Assembly (NCBI RefSeq): GCF_000517065.1
Contig: NZ_KI912105.1
Span: 709,635 to 773,634 of the forward strand
Length of the DNA: 64,000 nucleotides
Direction: 5' to 3'
From: Alkaliflexus imshenetskii DSM 15055
Lineage (GTDB): Bacteria; Bacteroidota; Bacteroidia; Bacteroidales; Marinilabiliaceae
Shown here: positions 53,695-62,591 of the stretch, in pieces
How positions within the stretch are numbered: position 1 is the first letter of the stretch
How the letters are laid out: every line of letters starts with the position of its first letter
Program-made: the position numbers and the translations under genes
The notes under the pieces: model-generated
Told to the model about the DNA's origin: nothing
The model's database searches: none
What the model saw: only the letters and a program-made list of their open reading frames with translations

Positions 53695-54696
53695 TTATTC
53701 TTGTATTTGATTCCATGTAAATACACCGGCATCAACCAGATACTGCAAATTATCCCTGTTAACCACGATTGATTTCATCTGAAAAGTAGGTATAACTGCC
53801 AGTCCATTAAAAGAATGAGCGTTTGCAATCTGACTGGCACTTCGTCCGTTGAGCATCTCATAAACCAGTTCGGCAGCCTTGCTTCCCAGCTCTTTGGGTG
53901 GATGATAGATTGTTACAGTTTGAAAACCACGATGCACATTACGTATGGATTCGAGTTCGGCGCCTTGACCTGTCACAACTACTTTTCCCTGAAGGTTATT
54001 CGCCTGTAACACATCAAGAGCCCCAAGCCCCATGGCATCATTACAAGCAATAATGGCATCAATATCAGAACCATGTGCATCAATAACCTGCTGCACTTCA
54101 AATGCGGCGCGGCTGCGCGACCAACCTTCCAAAAAAGTGCTATACAAAAGGTTGATTCGTCCGGATTCGATGTGCGGCAGCATTAATGAATCGATGTGAT
54201 ACATGAGTTCAACCCCATTTCGATCGAACCGATCGCCACCCAGAATAACATAATTACCCCTGGGCGCGCGAGACACAGCCGCGTCAACAAAAGCCTTTGC
54301 CATGTGGCCATTGTCACCTGCATAGAAAAGATCATACTCCGAATTGTTAATCAATCGGTTATAAGCCACCACCATTACACCTTTCTCTTTGGCTTCACGA
54401 ATCAATGGCGCGATGGTATTTCCATTAACCGCAGTGATTACAAGTGCATCTACACCCCGCTCAATCAAATCGAGCCCCTGCTGAATTTGCAGTGCATCGT
54501 CATCTCCTGCATATACAATGGAAAAATTCACTCCCAACTCGCGAAATCGCTGTCCCATCGCCTGCCCTTCTTCAACAAAGCGAACCCTGTTTTCCGATGG
54601 CGTTAAATATGCAACAGTAAATTGACTGTCAGTTTTGCATCCGGCAAAAAGGAACATCAGAGCTAAAAGGCACAGAAGTAGTAGGTGTTTCATCAT
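53695..54696 (-). CDS. XylF-like periplasmic sugar-binding lipoprotein (copy 2)
   Basis: The 333-residue lipoprotein has Cys20 in LFAGC; a second ATG at 54693 is also possible. The fold and motifs are the same as in copy 1: VMVVAYNRLINNSEYDL, APRGNYVILGGDRFDRN, DAIIACNDAMGLGAL and VVVTGQGAELESI. The binding residues differ in places, for example GQDAT versus GQGAE. That could mean different ligand preference. It is the promoter-proximal gene of the pair and lies 256 bases from the divergent chemoreceptor gene. Its promoter at 54736-54767 matches the Bacteroidota consensus. The duplication without ABC components is unusual for classical sugar uptake. Confidence 0.9.
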   Translation of the reverse strand: MMKHLLLLCLLALMFLFAGCKTDSQFTVAYLTPSENRVRFVEEGQAMGQRFRELGVNFSIVYAGDDDALQIQQGLDLIERGVDALVITAVNGNTIAPLIREAKEKGVMVVAYNRLINNSEYDLFYAGDNGHMAKAFVDAAVSRAPRGNYVILGGDRFDRNGVELMYHIDSLMLPHIESGRINLLYSTFLEGWSRSRAAFEVQQVIDAHGSDIDAIIACNDAMGLGALDVLQANNLQGKVVVTGQGAELESIRNVHRGFQTVTIYHPPKELGSKAAELVYEMLNGRSASQIANAHSFNGLAVIPTFQMKSIVVNRDNLQYLVDAGVFTWNQIQE

Positions 54697-54735
54697 AATT
54701 TTTTTTATACACTAAATGAGATATAACCATGCAAA

Positions 54736-54767
54736 CAAAGATATTAACAAACAAATAGCTTGGTCAA
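54736..54767 (-). promoter_or_regulatory. Bacteroidota-type promoter of the XylF-like pair
   Basis: On the minus strand TTG (54767-54765) and TATCTTTG (54743-54736) are separated by 21 bases, an exact -33/-7 match. The transcript would begin near 54729, about 33 bases before the ATG. Confidence 0.7.
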
Positions 54768-54952
54768 GCACTTGGTACAAACCAATAAAATCAGAAATAT
54801 TTAATTATTCTGACAATAAATATTGACATTGAGATCAAAATAGATGCATATTTACCTATTTTTTTCAACAAAAAATTACATTTTTACGAAGATATTAAAC
54901 ATTAAGCAAAAAAATTATTAGTTTCGACCTAAACAATCTGGACGATAAAAGT

Positions 54953-56755
54953 ATGGCAGGAAAAATCAATTGGCGCGATTTAAGCATCCGCCACAAAATA
55001 AGCTCTAGTTTTGCCATCATCATTGGCATATCATTGCTAACAGGTGGAGTATTATTGATGAATCTCTACAAAATATCGGGTGAAGCAAGAGAGTTATCTG
55101 CGGTTCACATACCATCGGTTTACGAATCGAATCAATTGATGCGGTTCTGGCTCGAGTCGAGTGAATTTGGCAGATCCTATGATTTTACAGGAAACCCTTA
55201 TTTTATTCAACAACACAACACATCTTTTGGTAGGATGGAGAATGCCTTGGCGAGCCTAAGCAACCTGACTGCTGACCGGGAAGCTGCTCTTGCAGACAAA
55301 GGTGTGTTTCTGCCATTGTTAAGGCAATTGACATCGGAATACAAGGCCAGTCGTGAGGAGTACGAATCCATAGCGAAGCGTTTTCAAAGCGCGCACAAAC
55401 AATTGAGTAGTGACCTGGCAGCTTTAAACAGCAACCAGTCGTACACCGCCAATTTCACCACTTTACGCATTTTATCTCAGCTCAATGATTTAAGCAACCA
55501 AATAAATGGCGCAATTGTGGCGCGTGATGGTGTTAAGATGTCATCCATTAAACCGCAACTGGAACGTTTGCGCAGCAGCATTCAATCTTCAGGAGCACCC
55601 GGTGCGTTCGTGAATCAGAGCCGCAATTTGGTTAACACAGCCATTAATATTACCGATACCTACAAATCCATGCGACTGGCAGAATTGCACAGTTATGAAT
55701 TGGGCAAAAGCCTGATGTGGGAAGTACGTGCCTCGTCGGATATAGGGCTTGACCAGATTATGATTACCGGGGAGAACAGCAACCGCATAACAAATCAGCA
55801 AAGGTATATCCAGATCATCACAATTGTTCTTTCACTGCTTCTTGGAATACTATTCATCACCTTATTGTCGGCTGCCATCGGAAAGCCAATTATAGCAGGT
55901 ATTGAGATGGCTGAAAAAGTTGCAGCAGGTGATTTAACGGTGAAGATGGAGGAAAATCGTAAAGACGAAACCGGCAGGTTGGCTTCTGCACTAAATAATA
56001 TGACTGCCAATCTCAACAAGCTAATCACAGAAATCATCCAGACCTCAGGAGATATTGTACAAGCCAGTGAAAGGCTCAATGCCCGTGCAATGGATTTGGC
56101 AGAAGGAGCTAATGAACAAGCTTCTTCAGCAGAGGAGGTTTCATCGTCGATGGAAGAGATGCATGCAGTGATTCAGCAAAACACCGAGAATGCACTGGAA
56201 ACCAATAACATTTCATCGCGGGCTGCTGACAAAATGCAATCGAGCAACGAACGCTCAAAAGAGGCAGCTACCTATATGGAGGATATTACCAGCAAGATTT
56301 CGGTGATTAAAGATATTGCCTTTCAGACCAATATTCTTGCGCTGAATGCCGCAGTTGAAGCCGCCAGAGCGGGAGCCGAAGGCAGAGGCTTTTCGGTGGT
56401 TGCTGCCGAAGTTAGAAAGCTGGCCGAAAGAAGCCAGGCAGCAGCTGAAGAGATTACCAAAGCTTCAACAGTAACAATAGAATCGGGACATTTGGCCACA
56501 TCCATGATGGATGAGCTTACACCACAAATCAGCAAAACAGCGGAGTTGGTTAAAGAGATTGCAGCAGCCTCGCGTGAGCAATTAACCGGTGTTGAACAAA
56601 TTAACCACGCCATTCAGGAGTTAAATCAGGTTACACAGCGTAATGCCTCCAATGCCGACGACATCAGCGAAGCATCCTCTGAGTTACAAAGTCTGTCGAA
56701 AAGACTATTTGAAGCAACATCGGCCTTTAAAGCTCTTGATGCTAAGGTAGGCTAA
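54953..56755 (+). CDS. Methyl-accepting chemotaxis protein
   Basis: The 600-residue receptor has membrane helices at about 17-38 and 286-308. A helical periplasmic sensor of about 245 residues lies between them ([20 protein letters not shown] is similar to helical bimodular-type sensors). A HAMP domain spans about 309-361, and a long cytoplasmic coiled coil follows. The hairpin tip reads [20 protein letters not shown], then [19 protein letters not shown], the CheA/CheW contact signature. No C-terminal CheR/CheB pentapeptide is seen. It implies chemotaxis or a related Che pathway elsewhere in the genome. It diverges from two XylF-like lipoproteins, an arrangement in which binding proteins may present sugar to the receptor. 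Confidence 0.95.
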   Translation: MAGKINWRDLSIRHKISSSFAIIIGISLLTGGVLLMNLYKISGEARELSAVHIPSVYESNQLMRFWLESSEFGRSYDFTGNPYFIQQHNTSFGRMENALASLSNLTADREAALADKGVFLPLLRQLTSEYKASREEYESIAKRFQSAHKQLSSDLAALNSNQSYTANFTTLRILSQLNDLSNQINGAIVARDGVKMSSIKPQLERLRSSIQSSGAPGAFVNQSRNLVNTAINITDTYKSMRLAELHSYELGKSLMWEVRASSDIGLDQIMITGENSNRITNQQRYIQIITIVLSLLLGILFITLLSAAIGKPIIAGIEMAEKVAAGDLTVKMEENRKDETGRLASALNNMTANLNKLITEIIQTSGDIVQASERLNARAMDLAEGANEQASSAEEVSSSMEEMHAVIQQNTENALETNNISSRAADKMQSSNERSKEAATYMEDITSKISVIKDIAFQTNILALNAAVEAARAGAEGRGFSVVAAEVRKLAERSQAAAEEITKASTVTIESGHLATSMMDELTPQISKTAELVKEIAAASREQLTGVEQINHAIQELNQVTQRNASNADDISEASSELQSLSKRLFEATSAFKALDAKVG

Positions 56756-56781
56756 AGAGCATCGTTAAAAAAACAGATTGC

Positions 56782-56823
56782 AAAAGCGAAGGAGAGTGTT
56801 GTAACAGACATCCCTTCGCTTTT
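56782..56823. terminator. Bidirectional terminator between the chemoreceptor and mmcQ-like gene
   Basis: AAAAGCGAAGG and CCTTCGCTTTT form a perfect 11-bp stem with a 20-base loop that can pair further inside. It sits between two convergent stop codons (56755 and 56825), and the A/T ends supply T tracts in both directions. Confidence 0.88.
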
Positions 56824-56824
56824 G

Positions 56825-57178
56825 TTATGAAACATGGATTGAATCCCGGATGCGTTTTGGCAAAGCACCGAAAACCAACTCGTAGGAATGGTTTATCCAA
56901 TCAACTATTAAGCTATCAGCCACAGACCCATCAATATCGACCGTGTTCCAATGTTTTTTACTCATGTGGTAACCTGGTCGGACGGCGGCATACTGCTCCC
57001 TTAACTGAATGGCTCGCTCAGGATCACACTTCACATTAATGGAGAAATCGCCATCCAGTCCGGTAAGCAGAAACATTTTGCCACCAACTTTAAACACCAG
57101 TGTAACCTCATCAAATGGAAAATCTTCTGTTACTCCTGGCAGAGAAAGGCAATAGTTGCGTAACTCCTCGATATTCAT
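56825..57178 (-). CDS. MmcQ/YjbR-family protein
   Basis: The 117-residue protein has the YjbR/MmcQ CyaY-like fold. It opens with MNIEELRNYCLSLPGVTEDF and FDEVTLVFKVGGKMF, then SINVKCDPERAIQLREQY, and the signature PGYHMSKKHWNTVDIDG. A C-terminal helix (LIVDWINHSYELVFGALPK) ends it. The family is a widespread putative DNA-binding protein of unclear role. It has no signal peptide. It lies in a same-strand series with yraN and ldcA, 25 bases after yraN, and probably forms one transcription unit with them. Confidence 0.93.
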   Translation of the reverse strand: MNIEELRNYCLSLPGVTEDFPFDEVTLVFKVGGKMFLLTGLDGDFSINVKCDPERAIQLREQYAAVRPGYHMSKKHWNTVDIDGSVADSLIVDWINHSYELVFGALPKRIRDSIHVS

Positions 57179-57203
57179 AATCTGACAATTAAATTAATTC
57201 AAC

Positions 57204-57572
57204 CTATTCAGCCTGTGCTGTAAAGGCGTGCTGTATGTGATCAATATCCCATTCGGTTTCGTTGATTGGCATGCAGGTAACCACATCAAAACGTATTCGG
57301 TTGTCGATGCGATTCTGTTGCACAAAAGCATCAGTTGCCAATACCAGAAACCGAATCTTGGCAGGTGTAATGGACTCGCGTGGGTGTTCCCATTTAGTGC
57401 TGGTTCGGGTGCGCACTTCTACAACCACCAATACATCCCCATCATAGGCTATTACATCAACCTCTTTCTGTCTGAAACGCCAATTTCGTGCAATAATCCG
57501 AAAGCCTTTCGAAACAAGGAAGTCGCAGGCCTTTTCTTCACCAGCCTTGCCCAGTTCGATGTGATCAGCCAT
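57204..57572 (-). CDS. YraN/UPF0102-family endonuclease-like protein
   Basis: The 122-residue protein has the small restriction-endonuclease-like fold of the UPF0102 family. It has ELGKAGEEKACDFLVSKGF with a conserved Glu, then ARNWRFRQKEVDVIAYDGD with the catalytic-type Glu/Asp pair, and VVVEVRTRTS as the E-x-K-like strand. These suggest a nuclease of the Holliday-junction resolvase superfamily, though function is uncharacterised. It starts in a one-base TAATG overlap with the stop of ldcA, so translation is coupled. Confidence 0.93.
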   Translation of the reverse strand: MADHIELGKAGEEKACDFLVSKGFRIIARNWRFRQKEVDVIAYDGDVLVVVEVRTRTSTKWEHPRESITPAKIRFLVLATDAFVQQNRIDNRIRFDVVTCMPINETEWDIDHIQHAFTAQAE

Positions 57573-58486
57573 TATAATTGCATACTATACGCCATTGTGA
57601 CAGCGTGAGATGAGACATCAATTTTAACTTTAGCTCCTAACATAAGCGGCCTGTTAATTGTTGAATGGCCTGAAGGAAAATTAAAAATCACCGGATAGCT
57701 GTACTCTTTAACGGCCTCGGCAATAATCTCATAGGCCGACGCTCCAAATGGCGTATTGTTGTCCTGCATATCGGTCATTTGTCCTACTACCAAACCGGCC
57801 AAAGAGGAGAGTTTTCCGCTAATCTTGAGTCCGTTTATCATACGGTCAAGACTATAAAGATACTCCCCCACATCCTCAATGAACAGAATTTTACCGTGCG
57901 GGTCAAAATCAGCAGCAGAGCCTTTCAGTATACTTATTAGAGTGAGGTTTCCCCCGATGATGGTTCCTTTGCCGCGCCCATCCCGGTTAAGCAGATGTGG
58001 TTCAATTTCATAGTTTATGCTTTTTCCGGACAGCATCATCCAGAGTTCATTCATGCCTGTATCGTCCCAATTGCCATCATCGAGGTTTTTAGGCATAGGG
58101 CCGTGTATAGAAGCCATTTCATACTGTTGTTGTAACACGGCATGAAACACAGTTATATCGCTAAATCCCACGAGCCATTTGGGATTCTGTCTCAACACGG
58201 AAAAATCAATTTTATCCAGTAACCTGATGGCGCCATACCCGCCACGCATACACCATATAACATCAACTTCAGGATTCTGTATCATCTCATTAACATCCTC
58301 GGCCCTATGAGCATCGGATCCACCATACTGATGCCATGCATCTGCCACGTACTTACCTCTGATATGTCGAAACCCGTGCGAATCAAGAAACTTTTCGGTC
58401 TGCTTCACCAACTGCGGTGGGATTTTTCCGGCAGGTGTAACCAAACCAACAACTGCTCCGGGTTTTATAAAGGGCGGGATTATCAT
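57572..58486 (-). CDS. ldcA: LD-carboxypeptidase (muramoyltetrapeptide carboxypeptidase)
   Basis: The ATG at 58486 gives 304 residues that begin MIIPPFIKPGAVVGLVTPAG, the usual start of the family; an ATG 17 codons upstream adds no signal peptide and is less likely. The S66 serine peptidase triad is visible: Ser in WLVGFSDITVF, Glu in LFIEDVGEYLY and His in FPSGHSTIN. CMRGGYGAIRLLDKID is also typical. The cytoplasmic enzyme removes the terminal D-Ala of recycled murein tetrapeptides. It leads a small operon with yraN and the mmcQ-like gene and diverges from metG. Confidence 0.93.
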   Translation of the reverse strand: MIIPPFIKPGAVVGLVTPAGKIPPQLVKQTEKFLDSHGFRHIRGKYVADAWHQYGGSDAHRAEDVNEMIQNPEVDVIWCMRGGYGAIRLLDKIDFSVLRQNPKWLVGFSDITVFHAVLQQQYEMASIHGPMPKNLDDGNWDDTGMNELWMMLSGKSINYEIEPHLLNRDGRGKGTIIGGNLTLISILKGSAADFDPHGKILFIEDVGEYLYSLDRMINGLKISGKLSSLAGLVVGQMTDMQDNNTPFGASAYEIIAEAVKEYSYPVIFNFPSGHSTINRPLMLGAKVKIDVSSHAVTMAYSMQL

Positions 58487-58602
58487 GTTGAGTGCAACAT
58501 TTAGATTTAACAACGCCAAATGAAACCATCGGCTCATCCCTTAAGGGAAAACCAGACATAAGTTCATTTGATAATACAGACAAATCTTACTAAATCTTTA
58601 AT

Positions 58603-58610
58603 TATCTTTG
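58603..58610 (+). promoter_or_regulatory. -7 element of metG
   Basis: TATCTTTG fits TAnnTTTG and would start the metG transcript about 55 bases before the ATG. No TTG at the ideal -33 distance was found. Confidence 0.45.
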
Positions 58611-58671
58611 TCGAAATTATCAAAAAAATTCAGGAAGCCATTCTTTCAGTACAGAAATTGTATTTTCCGAT

Positions 58672-60705
58672 ATGACGAAATTTAAACGCACGTTAGTCAC
58701 CACGGCTCTGCCATACGCCAATGGGCCGGTTCACATTGGCCATTTGGCCGGGGTGTATGTTCCCGCAGATATATATGTTCGCTATCTCCGCCTTAAAGGC
58801 GAAGATGTATTACTTATAGGCGGTTCAGATGAGCATGGCGTACCCATCACGCTAAAGGCACGCAAAGAGGGAATTACCCCTCAGGATGTGGTTGACAAGT
58901 ACCATGCAATTATTAAAGACTCGTTCGAGAAGTTTGGAATATCGTTCGACATCTATTCACGTACAAGCAACAAAGTACACTACGATACAGCTTCACAGTT
59001 TTTCAGAACGTTATACGAGAAAGGTGAGTTCATAGAAAAAGAGAGCGAACAATATTATGACGAGGAAGCCAAACAATTTCTGGCCGACAGATATATCACA
59101 GGCACATGTCCGCATTGTCACAAAGAGGGTGCTTATGGTGACCAGTGTGAAAGCTGCGGCACTTCGCTCAATGCCACCGACCTGATAAACCCAAAATCGA
59201 CCATATCGGGAAGTGTTCCGCGTATGCGAAAGACAAAACACTGGTATCTTCCACTGGACAAACACGAACCTTATCTGCGCCAATGGATTTTAGAAGGTCA
59301 TAAAGAGTGGAAGAGTAATGTGTACGGTCAGTGCAAATCATGGATTGACCAAGGCTTGCAGCCGCGTGCCGTTAGCCGCGACCTTGACTGGGGCGTGCCG
59401 GTGCCTGTTGATGGTGCCGATGGGAAAGTGCTTTATGTGTGGTTTGATGCTCCTATTGGGTATATATCTGCCACCCGCGAATTAACCGATGATTGGGAAA
59501 AGTATTGGAAAGATCCGGAAACCAGACTCCTTCACTTTATTGGGAAAGACAATATTGTTTTCCATTGCATTGTGTTTCCATCCATGCTTAAGGCCGAAGG
59601 GTCATATAATCTTCCGGATAATGTACCGGCCAATGAATTCCTCAATCTGGAAGGCGATAAAATCTCCACCTCAAGAAACTGGGCTGTGTGGCTTCATGAA
59701 TATCTGGAGGAGTTTTCCGGACAGCAGGATGTTTTGCGCTATGTGCTAACGGCCAACGCACCTGAAACCAAAGATAACGACTTTACCTGGAAAGATTTTC
59801 AGGCGCGCAACAACAATGAACTGGTAGCTATCTTCGGAAATTTTGTGAATCGTAGCATGGTGCTTACCGACAAGTACTACGGCGGGAAAGTGCCTTCACC
59901 GGCCGAGTTTAACGATTTTGACCGTGAAACACTGGGCAGCATCGAAGGCATTGTAAAGCGCACCGAGGAGGCTCTGGAAAACTTTAAATTCAGGGAAGCT
60001 GTTAAAGAAGCCATGAATCTGGCAAGGCTGGGAAACAAGTATTTAGCGGATACGGAACCCTGGAAACTCATCAAAACAGATGAGGCACGTGTGGCTACAA
60101 TCATGTACGTATCGCTGCAAATAACTGCCAACCTGGCCATTTTAACTGAACCTTTTCTGCCTTTTACAGCTGACAAGCTCAGAAACATGCTCAATATGGG
60201 CGGGGCAGACTGGTCGCTTTGTGGAAAAACGGAAATATTAAAACCCGGACATATCATTGCTGAAGCCTCGCTACTATTCCAAAAAATTGAGGATACAACC
60301 ATACAACTGCAACTCGATAAACTGGCTGCTTCAAAAAAGGCCAATGAGGCAGAAGCAAAAACAGCCGCTCCGGCCAGAGAGAATGTAAGCTACGATGAGT
60401 TTACAAAGATGGATATACGCACCGGAACCATTCTGGAAGCTGAAAAAGTTGCCAAAACAAAGAAACTGCTCAAGCTAAAAATAGATACCGGAATTGACCA
60501 ACGCACAGTTGTATCAGGTATTGCAGAATATTTTCAGCCCGAAGAGATTATTGGCAGACAGGTATCCATACTCGTGAATCTTGCGCCACGTAACATCAAA
60601 GGCATTGACTCACAAGGCATGATATTAATGGCCGAAGACGCTGATGGTCGTCTGGTATTTGTGAGCCCATCCGAAAAGGTAAAAAATGGCTCCGAAGTTA
60701 AATGA
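58672..60705 (+). CDS. metG: Methionyl-tRNA synthetase
   Basis: The 677-residue class I synthetase charges initiator and elongator tRNA-Met. The HIGH motif is HIGHLAG (residues 21-27). The zinc-knuckle has Cys146, Cys149, Cys159 and Cys162 (CPHC and CESC). The KMSKS loop appears as KISTS at 330-334, a common variant. An anticodon-binding helical domain and a C-terminal tRNA-binding OB fold (about 575-677, [17 protein letters not shown]) follow. The length matches MetG1 enzymes with the appended domain. It is followed by a GC-rich hairpin. It is a single housekeeping copy in this window. Confidence 0.97.
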   Translation: MTKFKRTLVTTALPYANGPVHIGHLAGVYVPADIYVRYLRLKGEDVLLIGGSDEHGVPITLKARKEGITPQDVVDKYHAIIKDSFEKFGISFDIYSRTSNKVHYDTASQFFRTLYEKGEFIEKESEQYYDEEAKQFLADRYITGTCPHCHKEGAYGDQCESCGTSLNATDLINPKSTISGSVPRMRKTKHWYLPLDKHEPYLRQWILEGHKEWKSNVYGQCKSWIDQGLQPRAVSRDLDWGVPVPVDGADGKVLYVWFDAPIGYISATRELTDDWEKYWKDPETRLLHFIGKDNIVFHCIVFPSMLKAEGSYNLPDNVPANEFLNLEGDKISTSRNWAVWLHEYLEEFSGQQDVLRYVLTANAPETKDNDFTWKDFQARNNNELVAIFGNFVNRSMVLTDKYYGGKVPSPAEFNDFDRETLGSIEGIVKRTEEALENFKFREAVKEAMNLARLGNKYLADTEPWKLIKTDEARVATIMYVSLQITANLAILTEPFLPFTADKLRNMLNMGGADWSLCGKTEILKPGHIIAEASLLFQKIEDTTIQLQLDKLAASKKANEAEAKTAAPARENVSYDEFTKMDIRTGTILEAEKVAKTKKLLKLKIDTGIDQRTVVSGIAEYFQPEEIIGRQVSILVNLAPRNIKGIDSQGMILMAEDADGRLVFVSPSEKVKNGSEVK

Positions 60706-60734
60706 TGCCACCGTTTCATTACTGCTAAAATAAC

Positions 60735-60771
60735 ACAGCCCCCGGCTCCGTAAAAGGAAACCGGGGGCTGT
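60735..60771. terminator. Bidirectional GC-rich hairpin between metG and GH28
   Basis: ACAGCCCCCGG and CCGGGGGCTGT form a perfect 11-bp stem with a 15-base loop between the convergent stops at 60705 and 60795. T runs are weak on both sides, so efficiency may rest on stem strength. Confidence 0.75.
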
Positions 60772-60794
60772 TCACTTATAAACACCTATTTCGA

Positions 60795-62204
60795 TTATCT
60801 GTCTCTCTTAACTTCTTCGATGGTGGTATTGAAATTCTCGAATACCACATCTTTAGCGCCGGTAATGCGCACTGGTGCCTGAACGTTGTTAAAGTGACAA
60901 TCGATAAAACGTACATTCGACACCTGAATGCTTTCATCTCGTCCTTCGATATACACACCGTAACGGCTACGCTGGCTGGTAACATTGCGCAGCTCAACAT
61001 TCTTTATCACGGGCATAAATGGACCATCGCCATCACGCTGCTCATACTTCAACTCTACACGAAAAATAGCCTCGTCACACTGGCCTACGTTTACATTTCG
61101 AACGTAAAGATTTTCGACAAACCCTCCACGGACGGTATTAGACTTAATGCGGATAACGCGACGCAAACGTGGGCTGTCCATTTCGCAGTTTTCAACAAAA
61201 ACGTTACGAACCCCGGCAGAAATCTCACTTCCCATTACTACTCCACCGTGACCGGCTTTCATGCGACAATTGCGAACGATGATGTTTTCACTCGGAATTG
61301 GCGTATTGCGACCGTCGTTGTTACGTCCCGATTTAATGGCAATACAGTCATCCCCGGTATCGAAAAGACACTCTTCTATGAGTACATTTTTGCACGACTC
61401 AGGGTTACAACCGTCGTTATTTGGCCCATGGCTAATAATAGAGACGCCTCTAATAGTTACATTATTGCAAAATACAGGATGAATGACCCAAAAAGGTGCT
61501 CGAACAATGGTAACTCCCTCTATAAGCACATTGGTGCAATTAATGGGGCTAATGAACTGCGGACGGAGCAAATCCTCTTCAGTCATTACACGCTGTGCAA
61601 CAGGCACATTGTTTTCTGCCATCTCCATCAGCTTAGGACGACCAGTTTGATACTGACTACTCATTCCTTCTATCCAGCCAAAATTCTCACGACCTTTCAT
61701 CCACCACCACGAATCGTTATCGGCTTGTCCATCCAGTTTGCCTTTGCCAGTAACAGCAATGTTGGTTTCACCATCAGCATAAATCAGGGGACGATAGTTA
61801 ATTACATCCAAGCCTTCCCAACGCGTTCTTACAAAAGGCTTGTAATCCGATGGGTTGTTCGAAAACTTGAGTACTGCGCCCTCTTCAAGATGCAGGTTCA
61901 CATTGCTCTTCAGAGTAATAGGGCCGGTATAAAACTCCCCTGCAGGAATAATTACACGTCCACCACCTGCGCGACTGGCACGATCAATTAAGCGGTTAAT
62001 GGCTCTGGTATTGTCGTGACGAGGGCCTACTTTACCGCCATGGCGTGTCAGCAAAAAATCTCTGTCGGGAAAAACAGGATCACTGATTTGTTCCAAAATC
62101 TCATCAGCCGTTTTCCAGGGATTGTTTACATCAAATCCTACTGCAGATAGCGAAAAAGCCATCATTAGTGAAAACATAAACAATGCACTTCTTTTCTTCA
62201 TCAT
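60795..62204 (-). CDS. GH28 polygalacturonase-like enzyme, periplasmic
   Basis: The 469-residue protein has a type I signal peptide (about 1-22, FSLSAVG). The right-handed beta-helix of GH28 carries all catalytic motifs: NND around 262-264 in GPNNDG, DD at 285-286 in DTGDDCIAI, GHG at 318-320, and RIK at 352-354. GH28 enzymes hydrolyse galacturonan or rhamnogalacturonan; many Bacteroidota members of this length are exo-acting on oligosaccharides. No lipobox is seen, so it is periplasmic or secreted without a T9SS domain. No other pectin enzyme is in the window; it stands alone between metG and an aminopeptidase gene. Confidence 0.94.
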   Translation of the reverse strand: MMKKRSALFMFSLMMAFSLSAVGFDVNNPWKTADEILEQISDPVFPDRDFLLTRHGGKVGPRHDNTRAINRLIDRASRAGGGRVIIPAGEFYTGPITLKSNVNLHLEEGAVLKFSNNPSDYKPFVRTRWEGLDVINYRPLIYADGETNIAVTGKGKLDGQADNDSWWWMKGRENFGWIEGMSSQYQTGRPKLMEMAENNVPVAQRVMTEEDLLRPQFISPINCTNVLIEGVTIVRAPFWVIHPVFCNNVTIRGVSIISHGPNNDGCNPESCKNVLIEECLFDTGDDCIAIKSGRNNDGRNTPIPSENIIVRNCRMKAGHGGVVMGSEISAGVRNVFVENCEMDSPRLRRVIRIKSNTVRGGFVENLYVRNVNVGQCDEAIFRVELKYEQRDGDGPFMPVIKNVELRNVTSQRSRYGVYIEGRDESIQVSNVRFIDCHFNNVQAPVRITGAKDVVFENFNTTIEEVKRDR

Positions 62205-62591
62205 GATTCTATTTTAAGTTTATCAATTATCTGAACACCTGACTTAAACACCCAACGCACAGAGAAATCTGCAAATCGTTGCATCACAAAGATATGGCGC
62301 AGCAATGAATCCCGGAAGTGGCACAAATTATCCGGATCATACATTTACACGTGTTCACATTTTTTACCATACTGATATTAAGCCCCTTTCGCAAACTAAG
62401 TATAAAATCCGGTAAGCATTTTATCCGATAAGATTGAACAATTTGTCACCCATCACACGCAAAAAAAGACTCAAAAAGACCAAATGCCAATAAAAATTTG
62501 TCACCCCAAAATGATATAAACAGTTTATAAAATCTCATAATTATTCTATCTTGACACTCCTTATTGTATGGTGCCATCAAAGATTTAAAAA
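62205..62591. promoter_or_regulatory. Divergent control region between GH28 and aminopeptidase P
   Basis: This stretch of 387 bases has no gene. On the minus strand TATCTTTG at 62294-62287 fits the -7 element for the GH28 gene, with a leader of about 75 bases. A 12-base direct repeat (62440 and 62495) lies nearer the aminopeptidase start. I found no consensus promoter for the aminopeptidase. Confidence 0.45.
62440..62506. repeat. 12-base direct repeat, two copies 55 bases apart
   Basis: AATTTGTCACCC occurs at 62440-62451 and again at 62495-62506, exactly. It lies in the divergent intergenic region and could be a regulator site; nothing in the window identifies the protein. Confidence 0.5.

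Noticed and set aside
52614-54696. Classical ABC sugar importer
   Set aside because: Only two binding proteins are present; no permease or ATPase gene lies on either side.
60894-61991. 365-codon frame on the plus strand opposite the GH28 gene
   Set aside because: The minus strand encodes an intact GH28 with all catalytic motifs. The opposite frame has no recognisable domain and is a shadow.
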